In this document: piece by piece, positions 32,707 through 41,839 of the stretch
How the letters are laid out: each line of letters begins with the position of its first letter
How positions within the stretch are numbered: the stretch's first letter is position 1
Origin: Hespellia sp.
GTDB taxonomy: Bacteria; Bacillota; Clostridia; Lachnospirales; Lachnospiraceae
Assembly (NCBI GenBank): GCA_028694105.1
Contig: JAQUUC010000025.1
Coordinates: 1 to 46,734, forward strand
Reading direction: 5' to 3'
Length of the DNA stretch: 46,734 nt
Position numbers and translations under genes: made by a program
Notes under the pieces: generated by a model
The model's database searches: none
Told to the model about the DNA's origin: nothing
The model's input: only the letters and a program-made list of their open reading frames with translations

Positions 32707-34863
32707 ATGGATAAAGGGTTTGAAAAACGGAAGAAGATCGTCTATGACTTTATATGTGACGATTTATATATACCGATGAAAGCAAAGGAGTTAGCGGTTC
32801 TTCTGCAGGTATCCAAAGAACAGCGCGGAGAACTGCGGGCTGTTCTGGATGCACTTGTAGACGAGGGCAAAATCATGCTTTCCAAAAAAGGAAAGTACGT
32901 CAAGGGTGAGGCAAAGCATCTGACTGGCATGTATCAGGCGAATGCGAGAGGCTTTGGCTTTGTCATTCTGGAGGAGGAAGCTGCGGATGACATTTTCATT
33001 TCCGCAGACGATACGAACGGTGCGTTTCAGGGGGATACCGTTGAGGTTACGGTGACAAAATCACCGGAGGGCAGACGCAAAGAAGGAAAGATTGTGAAGA
33101 TCTTAGAGCACGGTACGACCAGATTAGTCGGACTGTACCAGAAGAACAAGAATTTTGGATTTGTAAAGCCGGATAACCAGCGATTCACGACGGATATTTA
33201 TATCCCGAATGAAAAAGCGATGGGAGCAGTGACCGGACATAAAGTAGTTGTGGAACTGACTTCTTATGGAAATGACAATGCGAAACCGGAGGGAAAGATT
33301 GTCGAGATTATCGGGCATATCAACGATCCGGGAACAGATATCATGTCCATTGTAAAAGGGTATGATCTGCCGACTGAGTTTTCTGAGAAAGTACTGAATC
33401 AGGTTGCCCGGGTGGCAAATGAAGTGAGTACAGCAGATATGGCGGGCCGCAAGGATATCCGCGACTGGCAGATGGTGACGATTGACGGAGAAGATGCCAA
33501 GGATCTGGACGATGCGATTTCGCTTGTGCGGGATGGCGATGGCTATAAGCTGGGAGTTCATATCGCGGATGTGTCCAATTATGTACAGGAGAACAGCGCG
33601 CTGGACCGCGAGGCACTAAGCCGCGGAACCAGTGTCTATCTTGTGGACCGCGTGATTCCAATGCTTCCACACAAGCTTTCGAATGGAATCTGTTCGCTGA
33701 ATGCGGGTGAGGACCGTCTGGCACTCAGTTGTATCATGCATGTAGACAAAAAGGGTGTCGTAACGGACCATGAGATTGCGGAAACGGTCATCCATGTGGA
33801 CGAGCGCATGACTTATACAAGTGTCTCTAAGATTCTGGTGGACCAGGATGAAGCGGAGAAAACGAGATATGAAGCATGTGTTCCGATGTTTGAACTGATG
33901 CAGGAGCTCTCGGCAATTATTCGTGAGGCGCGTCATAAACGTGGTTCGATTGACTTTGATTTTCCTGAGACGAAAGTGATTTTAGATGAGAATGGACATC
34001 CAGTTGATATTAAGCCGTATGACCGAAATGTTGCGACCAAGATTATCGAGGATTTTATGCTGTTAGCAAATGAGACGGTTGCAGAGGAATTCTTCTGGAG
34101 AGAGCTTCCGTTTGTATACCGGACCCATGAGGCACCGGATGAAGAGAAAATCAAAACACTTAGCACATTTATCAATAATTTCGGATATCATATCCACGTG
34201 GGCGCAAATGAAGTCAGTCCGAAAGAAGTACAAAAGCTCCTTGCAAATGTAGAAGGTGCAGCGGAGGAGACTCTGATTACGAGACTGGCACTCCGCTCGA
34301 TGAAGCAGGCGAGATACACACCGGAAAACAGTGGGCATTTCGGACTGGCTGCGCGATATTATACACATTTCACATCGCCGATCCGCCGCTACCCGGACCT
34401 TCAGATTCACCGCATCATCAAAGAGACGCTGCGTGGACGCATGAAGGATAACCGTATCGAGCATTATGAGAAGATACTTCCGGAGGTCACGATGCATGCA
34501 AGTCAGATGGAGAGGCGCGCGGAAGAGGCGGAACGTGAGACCATCAAGCTTAAGAAAGTGGAGTATATGCAGGATCGTATAGGAGAAGTATTTGAAGGCG
34601 TGATTTCAGGTATCACCAAATGGGGGGCTTACGTCGAACTGGAAAATACAGTCGAAGGTCTGGTTCATGTGGTCAATATGAAGGATGATCACTATGAATA
34701 TATAGAAGAACGGTATGAGCTGATGGGTGAGAAAACCCACAACATTTATAAGCTCGGAGAGAAGGTTTTCGTTCGACTGACTGGCGTGGATAAGCTGCAG
34801 CGGACGATTGACTTTGAGTTCGCAGATGAGGACGATGACGAAGAATACTGGGAAGAAGATTAG
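32707..34863 (+). CDS. rnr: Ribonuclease R
   Basis: Processive 3'-to-5' exoribonuclease that degrades structured RNA, including defective tRNA and rRNA, and works with SmpB/tmRNA. The 718-residue protein shows an N-terminal winged helix (KELAVLLQVSKEQRGELRAV), cold-shock domains (GFGFVILEEEAADDIFI, NFGFVKPDNQRFTTDIYI), the RNB catalytic domain with Asp cluster DAKDLDDAISLV (near residues 260-271) and HFTSPIRRYPDLQIHR, and a C-terminal S1 domain (GVISGITKWGAYVEL). GGAGG precedes the ATG at 32707. Acidic C-terminal tail (DEDDDEEYWEED). Confidence 0.96.
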   Translation: MDKGFEKRKKIVYDFICDDLYIPMKAKELAVLLQVSKEQRGELRAVLDALVDEGKIMLSKKGKYVKGEAKHLTGMYQANARGFGFVILEEEAADDIFISADDTNGAFQGDTVEVTVTKSPEGRRKEGKIVKILEHGTTRLVGLYQKNKNFGFVKPDNQRFTTDIYIPNEKAMGAVTGHKVVVELTSYGNDNAKPEGKIVEIIGHINDPGTDIMSIVKGYDLPTEFSEKVLNQVARVANEVSTADMAGRKDIRDWQMVTIDGEDAKDLDDAISLVRDGDGYKLGVHIADVSNYVQENSALDREALSRGTSVYLVDRVIPMLPHKLSNGICSLNAGEDRLALSCIMHVDKKGVVTDHEIAETVIHVDERMTYTSVSKILVDQDEAEKTRYEACVPMFELMQELSAIIREARHKRGSIDFDFPETKVILDENGHPVDIKPYDRNVATKIIEDFMLLANETVAEEFFWRELPFVYRTHEAPDEEKIKTLSTFINNFGYHIHVGANEVSPKEVQKLLANVEGAAEETLITRLALRSMKQARYTPENSGHFGLAARYYTHFTSPIRRYPDLQIHRIIKETLRGRMKDNRIEHYEKILPEVTMHASQMERRAEEAERETIKLKKVEYMQDRIGEVFEGVISGITKWGAYVELENTVEGLVHVVNMKDDHYEYIEERYELMGEKTHNIYKLGEKVFVRLTGVDKLQRTIDFEFADEDDDEEYWEED

Positions 34864-34903
34864 CACGCAAGACATAACCAGATAGTAAAAGGAGAACTAT
34901 AAC

Positions 34904-35377
34904 ATGGCGAAAACTGCAAAGACAGACGGCAAATTAATTGCCAATAATAAAAAAGCATACCATGACTATTTTATAGAAGAAAAATTTGAGACTGGCATCG
35001 TGCTTCACGGAACGGAAGTGAAGTCGCTTCGCATGGGACAGTGCAGCATCAAAGAAGCATTTATCCGGATTGAAAACGGCGAGATGTGGGTGTACGGCAT
35101 GCACATTTCACCCTATGAGAAGGGAAATATTTTTAATAAAGATCCGCTGCGTGTGCGGAAATTATTGCTTCATAAGAGGGAAATCGATAAGATTCTCGGA
35201 AAGACAAAGGAGAAGGGAATTACGATTGTTCCTTTGAAGGTGTATTTTAAGGGAAGTATTGTTAAGGTGGAAATCGGTCTTGCAAAGGGTAAAAAATTGT
35301 ATGACAAGCGTGATGATATCGCGAAGAAAGATCAGAGACGCGAGGCGGAGCGTGACTTTAAGGTGAGAAATCTATGA
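34904..35377 (+). CDS. smpB: SsrA-binding protein SmpB
   Basis: Binds tmRNA and brings it to stalled ribosomes. The 157-residue protein has [38 protein letters not shown] and a basic tail ending in [20 protein letters not shown], the SmpB pattern. It lies just downstream of rnr and its stop overlaps the next start by 4 bp (ATGA). No tmRNA gene (ssrA) was recognised in the window. Confidence 0.96.
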   Translation: MAKTAKTDGKLIANNKKAYHDYFIEEKFETGIVLHGTEVKSLRMGQCSIKEAFIRIENGEMWVYGMHISPYEKGNIFNKDPLRVRKLLLHKREIDKILGKTKEKGITIVPLKVYFKGSIVKVEIGLAKGKKLYDKRDDIAKKDQRREAERDFKVRNL

Positions 35378-36057
35378 CAAATGATGAGATAAGAGCACAT
35401 TTATTTGAATTAGCGGATGAGAAATATCAGGCGTTTCATCAGAATCTATGTCCGGGAGTTGCGCAGATTATCGGTGTGCGTATTCCAAAGATGCGGGAAT
35501 TTGCGAAAGAGCTGGCAAAGGACAGCTGGCAGCAGTATCTTGAGAATCCGCGTGAGGACTATAATGAAGAAATCATGCTGCAGGGGCTTGTAATCGGATA
35601 TGTGGATACGGATATTGAGACGAGACTTACATACCTTGCGAAATTTGTGCCAAAGATTAACAGCTGGGCGGTCTGTGACTCGCCGTGCATGGGCATGAAG
35701 TTCATCAAAAAGAACCGGGAGCGGATGCTGGAGTTTATTCAGCCGTATCTGAATTCAGAACGGGAGTATGAGGTTCGTTTTGGAATCGTGACGCTGCTGG
35801 ACTATTACGTGGACAAGGAGCATATCGATTATGTACTGGAGGTGCTCGAACATGTGAAGCATGAAGGCTACTATGTTAAGATGGCGGCAGCATGGACACT
35901 CTGCGAATGTTATCTGAAATGTCCGAAAGAGACCAATGCATTTTTGGAGAACACACAGATGGATATCTGGACTTATAATAAAGGAATCCAGAAGATGACA
36001 GAGTCGAGAAGGGTAACTGCGGAAGATAAAATCCGGCTAAAGGCAATGAAAAAATAA
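35374..36057 (+). CDS. DNA alkylation repair (AlkD-like) HEAT-repeat protein
   Basis: A 227-residue all-helical protein with HEAT-like repeats. It has [32 protein letters not shown], and the [11 protein letters not shown] motif where the AlkD family carries Trp and Asp needed for excision of positively charged bases. The SWAVCDS segment near residue 90-100 and [15 protein letters not shown] are matches to the family. The natural substrate is inferred to be 3- or 7-alkyl purines. Overlap with smpB by 4 bp implies coupled translation. Confidence 0.85.
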   Translation: MTNDEIRAHLFELADEKYQAFHQNLCPGVAQIIGVRIPKMREFAKELAKDSWQQYLENPREDYNEEIMLQGLVIGYVDTDIETRLTYLAKFVPKINSWAVCDSPCMGMKFIKKNRERMLEFIQPYLNSEREYEVRFGIVTLLDYYVDKEHIDYVLEVLEHVKHEGYYVKMAAAWTLCECYLKCPKETNAFLENTQMDIWTYNKGIQKMTESRRVTAEDKIRLKAMKK

Positions 36058-36149
36058 TTCTGTTAGAAATGATTTATTCTTTGTTTAGAAATTTTCGTTT
36101 TCTTTCATTTCTTCGCCACATTCTCGTCACAATTGGTGTATATACTTGT

Positions 36150-36284
36150 ACTTAGATAGTTGATAAACAACTATCCCCCCTCATAAAGTTTAGACATTTG
36201 AAATAATGTCAACTTTACTCTCATTCCTTTAGATAACTATAAAACAAACAAAAACCCCGGTATCCGATAGTACCGGGGTTTTTG
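36150..36284 (+). ncRNA. Candidate C-rich small RNA
   Basis: After the AlkD-like gene there is no ORF for 320 bp, but a tidy series of hairpins: GATAGTTG/CAACTATC (36155-36162 with 36168-36175), a CCCCCC run (36175-36180), TAAAGTT..GACATT paired with AATGTC..AACTTTA (36184-36198 with 36205-36217), and a strong terminator. The C-run is exposed between the two hairpins, the position where C-rich regulatory RNAs of Firmicutes hold an anti-Shine-Dalgarno sequence. A promoter is only weakly visible (TATACT at about 36141). It may also be just a 3' UTR. Confidence 0.45.
36254..36283 (+). terminator. Terminator after the AlkD-like gene or candidate sRNA
   Basis: ACCCCGGTA (36254-36262) pairs with TACCGGGGT (36271-36279), with Ts following and As preceding. 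Confidence 0.92.
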
Positions 36285-36384
36285 CTGTGATTTTTTGAAA
36301 AAAGAACGAATAGATGGTATAATGTCTGAGAAAAAGCATACCGGTTCGGCCGAGAAGGTAAGGAACTGAGAATGAGGGTTAAAT

Positions 36385-37041
36385 ATGAAGAATGAAAAAC
36401 AGATGTCAGAATCCTTTTATGTGGGATTGTTTTTGACCTGCGTTGGAGGATTTTTAGACGCCTATACTTATATATGCAGAGACGGTGTGTTCGCGAATGC
36501 GCAGACCGGAAATATGGTTTTAATGAGTATCAAGCTTGCGGAAGGCAATATCATGGGCGGTCTTTATTATATGATTCCCATTTTCGCGTTTGTCAGTGGT
36601 ATATTGATTACCGGAGTGGTCCGGAGACGATTCAGGCAAATGGAAAAAATCCATTGGAGACAGATTATCATTGGTTTTGAGATTTTGGTACTTTTTGGAA
36701 TTTCATTTATTCCGCAGGGAAAATACAATGTAGTTGCCAATGTGCTGGTCTCTTTTGTCTGTTCCTTACAGGTGCAGAGCTTTCGCAAAATCGCAGGTAA
36801 GGCGTATGCATCAACGATGTGTACCGGTAATCTGCGGAGTGGTTCTGAGCACCTGAGTCATTATATTGGAACCGGAGATAAGGAGCAGCTGCTGCATGCA
36901 CTGAAGTATTATCTTATCATTGTGGTATTCCTGATTGGAGCCGGAATTGGTGCACTGATTACGGACAAACTTGGAATTCAGGCGATACTGGTTGCATGTG
37001 GTGGCTTACTGATTCCATTTTTTCTTATGTTTAAAAAATAA
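36385..37041 (+). CDS. DUF1275 (YoaK-like) membrane protein
   Basis: A 218-residue membrane protein with about six hydrophobic segments. It starts FLTCVGGFLDAYTYICRDGV with ANAQTGNMVLMSIKLAEGN, the family signature. The function of YoaK-like proteins is unknown, although they are sometimes described as transporter-like. It is upstream of proC (24 bp) and could share its transcript. Ribosome binding site is GAGGG. No further assignment is supported. Confidence 0.88.
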   Translation: MKNEKQMSESFYVGLFLTCVGGFLDAYTYICRDGVFANAQTGNMVLMSIKLAEGNIMGGLYYMIPIFAFVSGILITGVVRRRFRQMEKIHWRQIIIGFEILVLFGISFIPQGKYNVVANVLVSFVCSLQVQSFRKIAGKAYASTMCTGNLRSGSEHLSHYIGTGDKEQLLHALKYYLIIVVFLIGAGIGALITDKLGIQAILVACGGLLIPFFLMFKK

Positions 37042-37065
37042 AATCACGGAAAGAGAGGAACAAAA

Positions 37066-37860
37066 ATGAAATTAGGATTTATTGGATGTGGGAATATGGC
37101 AAAGGCCATTCTCGGCGGAGTGTTAAAGAGCAATATAGCAGCGAAAGAGGATGTCATGGTGTCGGCGGCACATGCGGCAACAATCGAGAAAGCAGCAGCC
37201 GAATTTGGCGTAAAGACTACGTTGAATAACGCGGAGGTTGCGAAGAATTCAGATGTAATCATCTTGGCGGTGAAACCAATGTATTATGAAGCAGTGATTG
37301 CAGAGATTGCAGGGAGTGTATCGCCGGAGCAGATTTTTATTTCAATCGCACCGGGAAAGACGATAGAGTGGATTGCACAGCGGCTGGGTGAAGAGAGGAA
37401 GATTGTCCGCACAATGCCAAATACTCCGGCGCTTGTAGGCGAGGGCATGACAGCTGTGTGCTACAATGAACAGATGGAAGCTGCTGATAAAGAGAGGGTT
37501 ATGGCAATTTTAAATTCATTTGGAAAAGCAGAAGAAATTAAGGAATATATGATGGATGCGGTGGTTGCCGTCAGTGGAAGTTCGCCGGCTTATGTCTATA
37601 TGTTTATCGAGGCGATGGCAGATGCTGCGGTCGCAGAAGGTCTGCCACGCGCAGCAGCCTATGAGTTCGCGGCGCAGGCGGTATACGGAAGTGCGAAGAT
37701 GGTGCTTGAGACTGGACTGCATCCGGGGGTACTGAAGGATCAGGTATGCTCACCGGGCGGAACAACCATTCAGGCGGTGGAAGTATTGGAAAAGCAGGGA
37801 ATGCGCAGTGCAGTGATGGAAGCGATGACGGCATGTGCTGAAAAATCAAGAAAAATGTAA
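37066..37860 (+). CDS. proC: Pyrroline-5-carboxylate reductase
   Basis: Last enzyme of proline synthesis; reduces pyrroline-5-carboxylate with NAD(P)H. The 264-residue protein has an N-terminal Rossmann motif (KLGFIGCGNMAKAILGG), VRTMPNTPALVGEGMTAVC, VAVSGSSPAYVYMFIEAMAD and SPGGTTIQAVEVLEKQGMRS, the usual C-terminal dimer/catalytic motif. AGAGAGG precedes the ATG. The companion proAB genes are not in the window. Confidence 0.95.
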   Translation: MKLGFIGCGNMAKAILGGVLKSNIAAKEDVMVSAAHAATIEKAAAEFGVKTTLNNAEVAKNSDVIILAVKPMYYEAVIAEIAGSVSPEQIFISIAPGKTIEWIAQRLGEERKIVRTMPNTPALVGEGMTAVCYNEQMEAADKERVMAILNSFGKAEEIKEYMMDAVVAVSGSSPAYVYMFIEAMADAAVAEGLPRAAAYEFAAQAVYGSAKMVLETGLHPGVLKDQVCSPGGTTIQAVEVLEKQGMRSAVMEAMTACAEKSRKM

Positions 37861-37889
37861 ATCGAAGCAGGACAGACAGAGAAAATAAT

Positions 37890-38561
37890 ATGAAAATAAT
37901 AGCAATTGTAGATGATGATATTCCAATCGGTGACATGCTGGAGGAATTATTAAAGAAAAATGGATACGAGGTAATCAGGGCTTATTCTGGAACAGAGGCG
38001 CTGCTGTTATTTGAGCAGCAACGCCCGGATCTGGTTCTTCTGGATCTGATGCTGCCGGGTCTGCCGGGGGAAGAAGTGATGCTTAAGATTCAGGCAATTC
38101 CAGTCATTGTGCTTAGTGCAAAGGTGGACGTGCGGGATAAAGTAAACCTCTTCAAACGTGGCGCAGTGGATTACATGACAAAGCCGTTTGATACGGAAGA
38201 GCTTCTGGCGCGAATGGAAGTCCGTCTGAGAAGAGACAGGTCAGACAGCGAACAGTCTCTTCTTTCCACCGGTGATCTTAGAATGGATATGGTGTCGCGT
38301 GAAATAACGGTCTGTAATGAGCCGGTTCATCTGACAAAGACAGAATTTGCTATTTTAAAGCTTCTGATGAACAATGCAGGAAGTGCAATTGCAAAGACGG
38401 TCATTCTCGATAGAATCTGTGAAGACACGCCTGATTGTACCGACAGCTCGCTGAAGCAGCACATCAGCAATCTGCGAAAGAAATTGAAGGATATAAGCGG
38501 AGAAGATTATATAGAGGCAGTCTGGGGAATTGGCTTTAAGCTGGTAGTAAAAGAATCTTGA
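37890..38561 (+). CDS. OmpR-family response regulator
   Basis: Two-component response regulator of 223 residues. Receiver domain: acidic pocket D8-D10 (IAIVDDD), phosphorylated D52 (LVLLDLMLPG), Ser76 (IVLSAK), and K98 (YMTKPF). The C-terminal winged helix is of the OmpR/PhoB type (LTKTEFAILKLLMNN, SSLKQHISNLRKKL, GIGFKLV). It heads an RR-ABC-permease-kinase group, 29 bp after proC. The kinase at 40429 is the probable partner. Three direct repeats between this gene and the next (38566-38597) are a probable binding site, so the regulator may control the transporter genes. Confidence 0.93.
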   Translation: MKIIAIVDDDIPIGDMLEELLKKNGYEVIRAYSGTEALLLFEQQRPDLVLLDLMLPGLPGEEVMLKIQAIPVIVLSAKVDVRDKVNLFKRGAVDYMTKPFDTEELLARMEVRLRRDRSDSEQSLLSTGDLRMDMVSREITVCNEPVHLTKTEFAILKLLMNNAGSAIAKTVILDRICEDTPDCTDSSLKQHISNLRKKLKDISGEDYIEAVWGIGFKLVVKES

Positions 38562-38565
38562 CGAT

Positions 38566-38597
38566 TTCTTTACTTTTTTCTTTACCGTGTTCTTTAC
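38566..38597 (+). promoter_or_regulatory. Triple TTCTTTAC direct repeat, probable response-regulator box
   Basis: TTCTTTAC occurs at 38566-38573, 38578-38585 and 38590-38597, so the period is exactly 12 bp. A weaker relative ATCTTGAC lies at 38555-38562. OmpR-type regulators bind direct repeats spaced about one helical turn. The ABC transporter gene starts 50 bp downstream, and the third copy could act as the -35 of a weak promoter. Confidence 0.6.
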
Positions 38598-38646
38598 TTC
38601 TTTGGTGTAAGCTATGGACATCAAAGAAAAGAGGAGATGAATAGTT

Positions 38647-39561
38647 ATGGAATATGTTCTTACAACAAATGCGCTTGGCAAACAATACAGACATTTCAAA
38701 GCGCTGCATCAGATTTTCATGCACGTTCCCAAGGGATCAATCTATGGATTTGTCGGGAAAAACGGCGCAGGAAAAACAACATTAATCCGGTTGATTTGCG
38801 GATTACAGGAGCCTACATCAGGTGAGTATAAGATTTATGGAGTTTCAAACAGTCAGAAGGAGATTGCAGACAGTCGGAAACGAATGGGAGCTGTGGTTGA
38901 AAATCCATCGATTTATATGGATATGTCAGCGGAGGATAATCTGAAGGTGCAATACCGGATGATTGGAATGCCGTCTTATGATGACATTCCGGAACTGCTG
39001 CAGCTGGTTGGTCTTTCGAATACCGGAAAGAAAAAGGCCAAGAACTTTTCGCTTGGCATGAGACAGCGTCTTGGAATCGCAATTGCACTTGCAGGAAATC
39101 CAGACTTCCTCGTGCTGGACGAGCCGGCCAACGGCTTAGACCCGCAGGGGGTCATCGAAATCAGGGAATTGATTTTAAAGCTCAATCGAGAGAAGCAGAT
39201 TACGGTTTTGATCTCCAGTCATATTCTGGATGAACTGGCAAAGCTCGCCACGGATTACGGATTTATTGATCAGGGACAGATAGTAAAAGAGATCAGTGCA
39301 AAAGCGCTGAAAGCATCCTGCAGGAAATGTATCCGCGTAACAGTGACGGATGCAAAAGCAATGTGTCAGCTGTTGGATGAAAAAAATCTGGAATATAGTA
39401 TTATTTCTGATTCAGAGGCAGATATTTACGGCGTGAATAATATTTCCAAGCTCTCAATTGCACTGGCGGAGCGCGGGTGCGAAATTACAGCTCTCCATGA
39501 GCACGGGGAGACGCTGGAGAATTATTACATGAATCTGATTGGAGGTGGGGCAGATGCGTAA
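38647..39561 (+). CDS. ABC transporter ATP-binding protein (bacitracin/lantibiotic-immunity type)
   Basis: ATPase subunit of 304 residues: Walker A GKNGAGKTT (residues 38-46), signature SLGMRQRL, Walker B FLVLDEPANGLD and the switch ISSHI. The C-terminal 80 residues after the ABC domain are typical of BcrA/LanF-like ATPases. It starts 85 bp after the response regulator and ends overlapping the permease gene by 8 bp. The genetic group (RR, ATPase, permease, kinase) is like antibiotic-sensing export or immunity modules, but no bacteriocin precursor is seen nearby. Ribosome binding site GAGGAGA precedes the ATG. Confidence 0.92.
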   Translation: MEYVLTTNALGKQYRHFKALHQIFMHVPKGSIYGFVGKNGAGKTTLIRLICGLQEPTSGEYKIYGVSNSQKEIADSRKRMGAVVENPSIYMDMSAEDNLKVQYRMIGMPSYDDIPELLQLVGLSNTGKKKAKNFSLGMRQRLGIAIALAGNPDFLVLDEPANGLDPQGVIEIRELILKLNREKQITVLISSHILDELAKLATDYGFIDQGQIVKEISAKALKASCRKCIRVTVTDAKAMCQLLDEKNLEYSIISDSEADIYGVNNISKLSIALAERGCEITALHEHGETLENYYMNLIGGGADA

Positions 39562-40390
39562 TCTTCTTTCAGCAGGACTTATGCGTCTTAGGAAAAGTCA
39601 GGTATTCTGGTTTGGTGAAGTCGTGATTGTCGGATTTAGCATCTTTATGGCAGTGAACATATATATTGATAAAAGAATGCAGGGAAGTACCAATGTATTT
39701 GATGATGGATTCTTTAATTATATTGTATTTATGGGAATTATTTTGGCGGTGTTCTGCATGCTGTTTCTTGGAAATGAGCATGGGGACGGAACGATACGAA
39801 ATAAAATCACATTTGGATACCCGCGATATCAGATTTATTTGTCCTACTTAATTGAGTGCTGTATAGCGGCATTTGTTTTTAGCATGACATATATTATTAT
39901 GTATACAGCGGTAGGTCTGCCATTGCTGGGAGCGATGCAGACAAGCCTGATAAAAGCAGTGCTGATCTGCTTTAGCGGGATGATACTGGCATTTGCTTAT
40001 GTTTCAATCTATACTCTGATAGCACTGCTGAATCATAACAAGGCTGTCGCAGCCGTAAGCGGTGTGGTTTTAGCTTTTGTACTTTTATTCATAGGGATAT
40101 CGATTCGCCTGAAACTGGAGGAACCCGTGACCTTTGATGCAGTTTATGTCACCGAGGGTGAGGACCGCGGAGAAGTGAAAGCGGTGGAAAATGATGGATA
40201 TATCACGGGCGTGAAGCGGGCGGTCTACGAGTTTTTGGACGAGTCACTGCCGGGAGGACAAAGCATTGCGCTGTCTGGAATGGTGGAAAATAGCGCATGT
40301 ACATGGAAATATCCTGCCTATTCTATGTTGCTTCTGATCTTGACCAGTGGAATCGGGATTGTAATCTTTACGCGGAAAGATCTAAAATAA
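39554..40390 (+). CDS. ABC-2 type transporter permease
   Basis: Membrane partner of the preceding ATPase, about 278 residues with around six hydrophobic segments and one long loop facing outside (about residues 185-240). ATG at 39554 lies inside the end of the ATPase gene and has GGAGGTGGGG before it. It resembles LanE/LanG or BcrB-type permeases only in topology. The substrate is unknown; a peptide antibiotic or lipid-linked compound is plausible. Confidence 0.85.
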   Translation: MRNLLSAGLMRLRKSQVFWFGEVVIVGFSIFMAVNIYIDKRMQGSTNVFDDGFFNYIVFMGIILAVFCMLFLGNEHGDGTIRNKITFGYPRYQIYLSYLIECCIAAFVFSMTYIIMYTAVGLPLLGAMQTSLIKAVLICFSGMILAFAYVSIYTLIALLNHNKAVAAVSGVVLAFVLLFIGISIRLKLEEPVTFDAVYVTEGEDRGEVKAVENDGYITGVKRAVYEFLDESLPGGQSIALSGMVENSACTWKYPAYSMLLLILTSGIGIVIFTRKDLK

Positions 40391-40428
40391 GAAACACGAT
40401 AAAACAGGAAAGAAAAGAGGTGGGACAG

Positions 40429-41394
40429 ATGTTCTTATTATGGATATTGTGTGGAATATTGAGCGTGACTGTTATCATATTATGCATTCGCATTTATCTT
40501 TTGCATCAAAGTATGGATGAGGTTACGAGAGAATTCAAGGAACATTTGTCCCGGGAAACCAATCATCTGATACAGGTTTCTTCTCAGGACCGGTATGTCA
40601 GAAAACTGGCAAATGAATTAAATATTCAGCTTGCAAAGCTCCGCAAGGAAAGACAGCGCTACCAGCAGGGGGACCGGGAGTTAAAGGAGGCTGTCACCAA
40701 CATTTCCCACGATTTACGCACGCCGCTCACTGCGGTCTGCGGCTATATGGATTTGCTTAAGAAAGAAGAAACATCGGAGGCGGTTTCGAGATATCTGTCT
40801 CAGATACAGAGCCGCACAGAGGTGATGAAAGAACTGCTGGAGGAATTATTCCGCTACTCGATTGTATCTTCCACACCGGAATTAAAAATGGAAACAGTGG
40901 ATCTTCGCAAGCTGCTGGAAGAATGTCTGCTCTCTTTCTATGGTGTGATGCAGCAGAAGGGCATTATTCCGGATATTCAGATTCCGGAGCAGCAGGTAAC
41001 GCGAGAATTGGACGCGTCAGCGGTCAGTCGTATCTTCAATAATGTAATCAGCAATGCGATAAAGTATAGTGATGGCGATTTTGCCGTGAGGATGGATGAG
41101 AAGGGTGTCATTACTTTTACAAATGCAGCAAGCGAATTGACGCCGGTTATTGTAGGGCGTCTGTTTGACCGTTTCTATACGGTGGAGACGGGGCGTAAAT
41201 CCACGGGGCTGGGACTTTCGATTGCAAAATTCTTAATGGAGCAGCAGGGCGGCGTAATTGAGGCAGAGCTGCAGAATGAAAAGCTGTGTATTCGATTGGA
41301 GTTTGGAGAGAAGAACGAAGAAAAATCAGGACTGCAAGAAAAATCCTTGACAAAGAATAGCATTTTGCGTTACTATGCATCATATATGGAATAA
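40429..41394 (+). CDS. Sensor histidine kinase
   Basis: Two-component kinase of about 321 residues. One membrane helix (residues 1-25) and then a cytoplasmic part: HisKA box NISHDLRTPLTAVCGYMDLL with phospho-accepting His94, N box NVISNAIKYSDG, and G box STGLGLSIAKFLMEQQGG. There is almost no extracellular domain, as in intramembrane-sensing kinases that rely on an ABC transporter for detection. ATG at 40429 has AGAGGTGGG before it; the longer start at 40297 would lie within the permease gene. It is probably the partner of the OmpR-type regulator at 37890. Confidence 0.9.
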   Translation: MFLLWILCGILSVTVIILCIRIYLLHQSMDEVTREFKEHLSRETNHLIQVSSQDRYVRKLANELNIQLAKLRKERQRYQQGDRELKEAVTNISHDLRTPLTAVCGYMDLLKKEETSEAVSRYLSQIQSRTEVMKELLEELFRYSIVSSTPELKMETVDLRKLLEECLLSFYGVMQQKGIIPDIQIPEQQVTRELDASAVSRIFNNVISNAIKYSDGDFAVRMDEKGVITFTNAASELTPVIVGRLFDRFYTVETGRKSTGLGLSIAKFLMEQQGGVIEAELQNEKLCIRLEFGEKNEEKSGLQEKSLTKNSILRYYASYME

Positions 41395-41399
41395 GCGTT

Positions 41400-41692
41400 G
41401 AAGAGAACAAGTAATGATGGACGAAGACGAACAGAAAGCAGCCGGTTGATGAGAGGCGCGCGGATAGTCGATTGTGAATACATCTTGGAGCTTCGCACCA
41501 AACTCTGATGAGATTTATGGATATAGTTTCGTACATCATTTACTGGATGAGAACGATTAGAATCAGATAGTAGGCTGTGACGGATTTGTACACGTTAGCG
41601 TACGGAGTGGTTATTTAAGTGCACGATTTTGTGACAGACAGACTCCATGAGATAAGCAGTGCGAGCTGCTTATGAATAAAGGTGGTACCGCG
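41400..41692 (+). ncRNA. Tyrosine T-box riboswitch (tyrS leader)
   Basis: The T-box sequence (AAGGTGGTACCGCG at 41679-41692) and a stem-III hairpin (ATAAGCAG/CTGCTTAT at 41652-41673) are clear. Stem I has the AGTA of the S-turn (41410-41413) opposite GAATAC, in which UAC (41479-41481) is the Tyr specifier codon. Uncharged tRNA-Tyr would pair with the specifier and the T-box and prevent termination. The gene downstream encodes tyrosyl-tRNA synthetase, so regulator and target agree. Confidence 0.95.
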
Positions 41693-41699
41693 AGAATTT

Positions 41700-41741
41700 A
41701 CTCTTGCCCTTTTGTAATGACACAGGGGCAGGAGTTTTTTT
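41700..41741 (+). terminator. T-box terminator
   Basis: ACTCTTGCCC (41700-41709) pairs with GGGGCAGGAGT (41725-41735) followed by Ts to 41741. The alternative antiterminator uses the T-box sequence just before. Confidence 0.9.
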
Positions 41742-41839
41742 GCCGCCATGCGTCCGAAGAAGCTGTCAGTGGCAGATTCTTCTGGCCGAGAATGCGAGTG
41801 AAAGGCTGCCCGGAAATATTTTCGAGAAAAAGGAGAAGA

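Noticed and set aside
37890-41394. Lanthipeptide or bacteriocin biosynthetic cluster
   Set aside because: No precursor peptide, modification enzyme or leader peptidase is found; only the sensing and export type genes are present.
41672-41839. An N-terminal extension of TyrS by 56 residues
   Set aside because: It would begin inside the T-box and run through the terminator hairpin; ATG at 41840 has a ribosome binding site and gives the normal family length.
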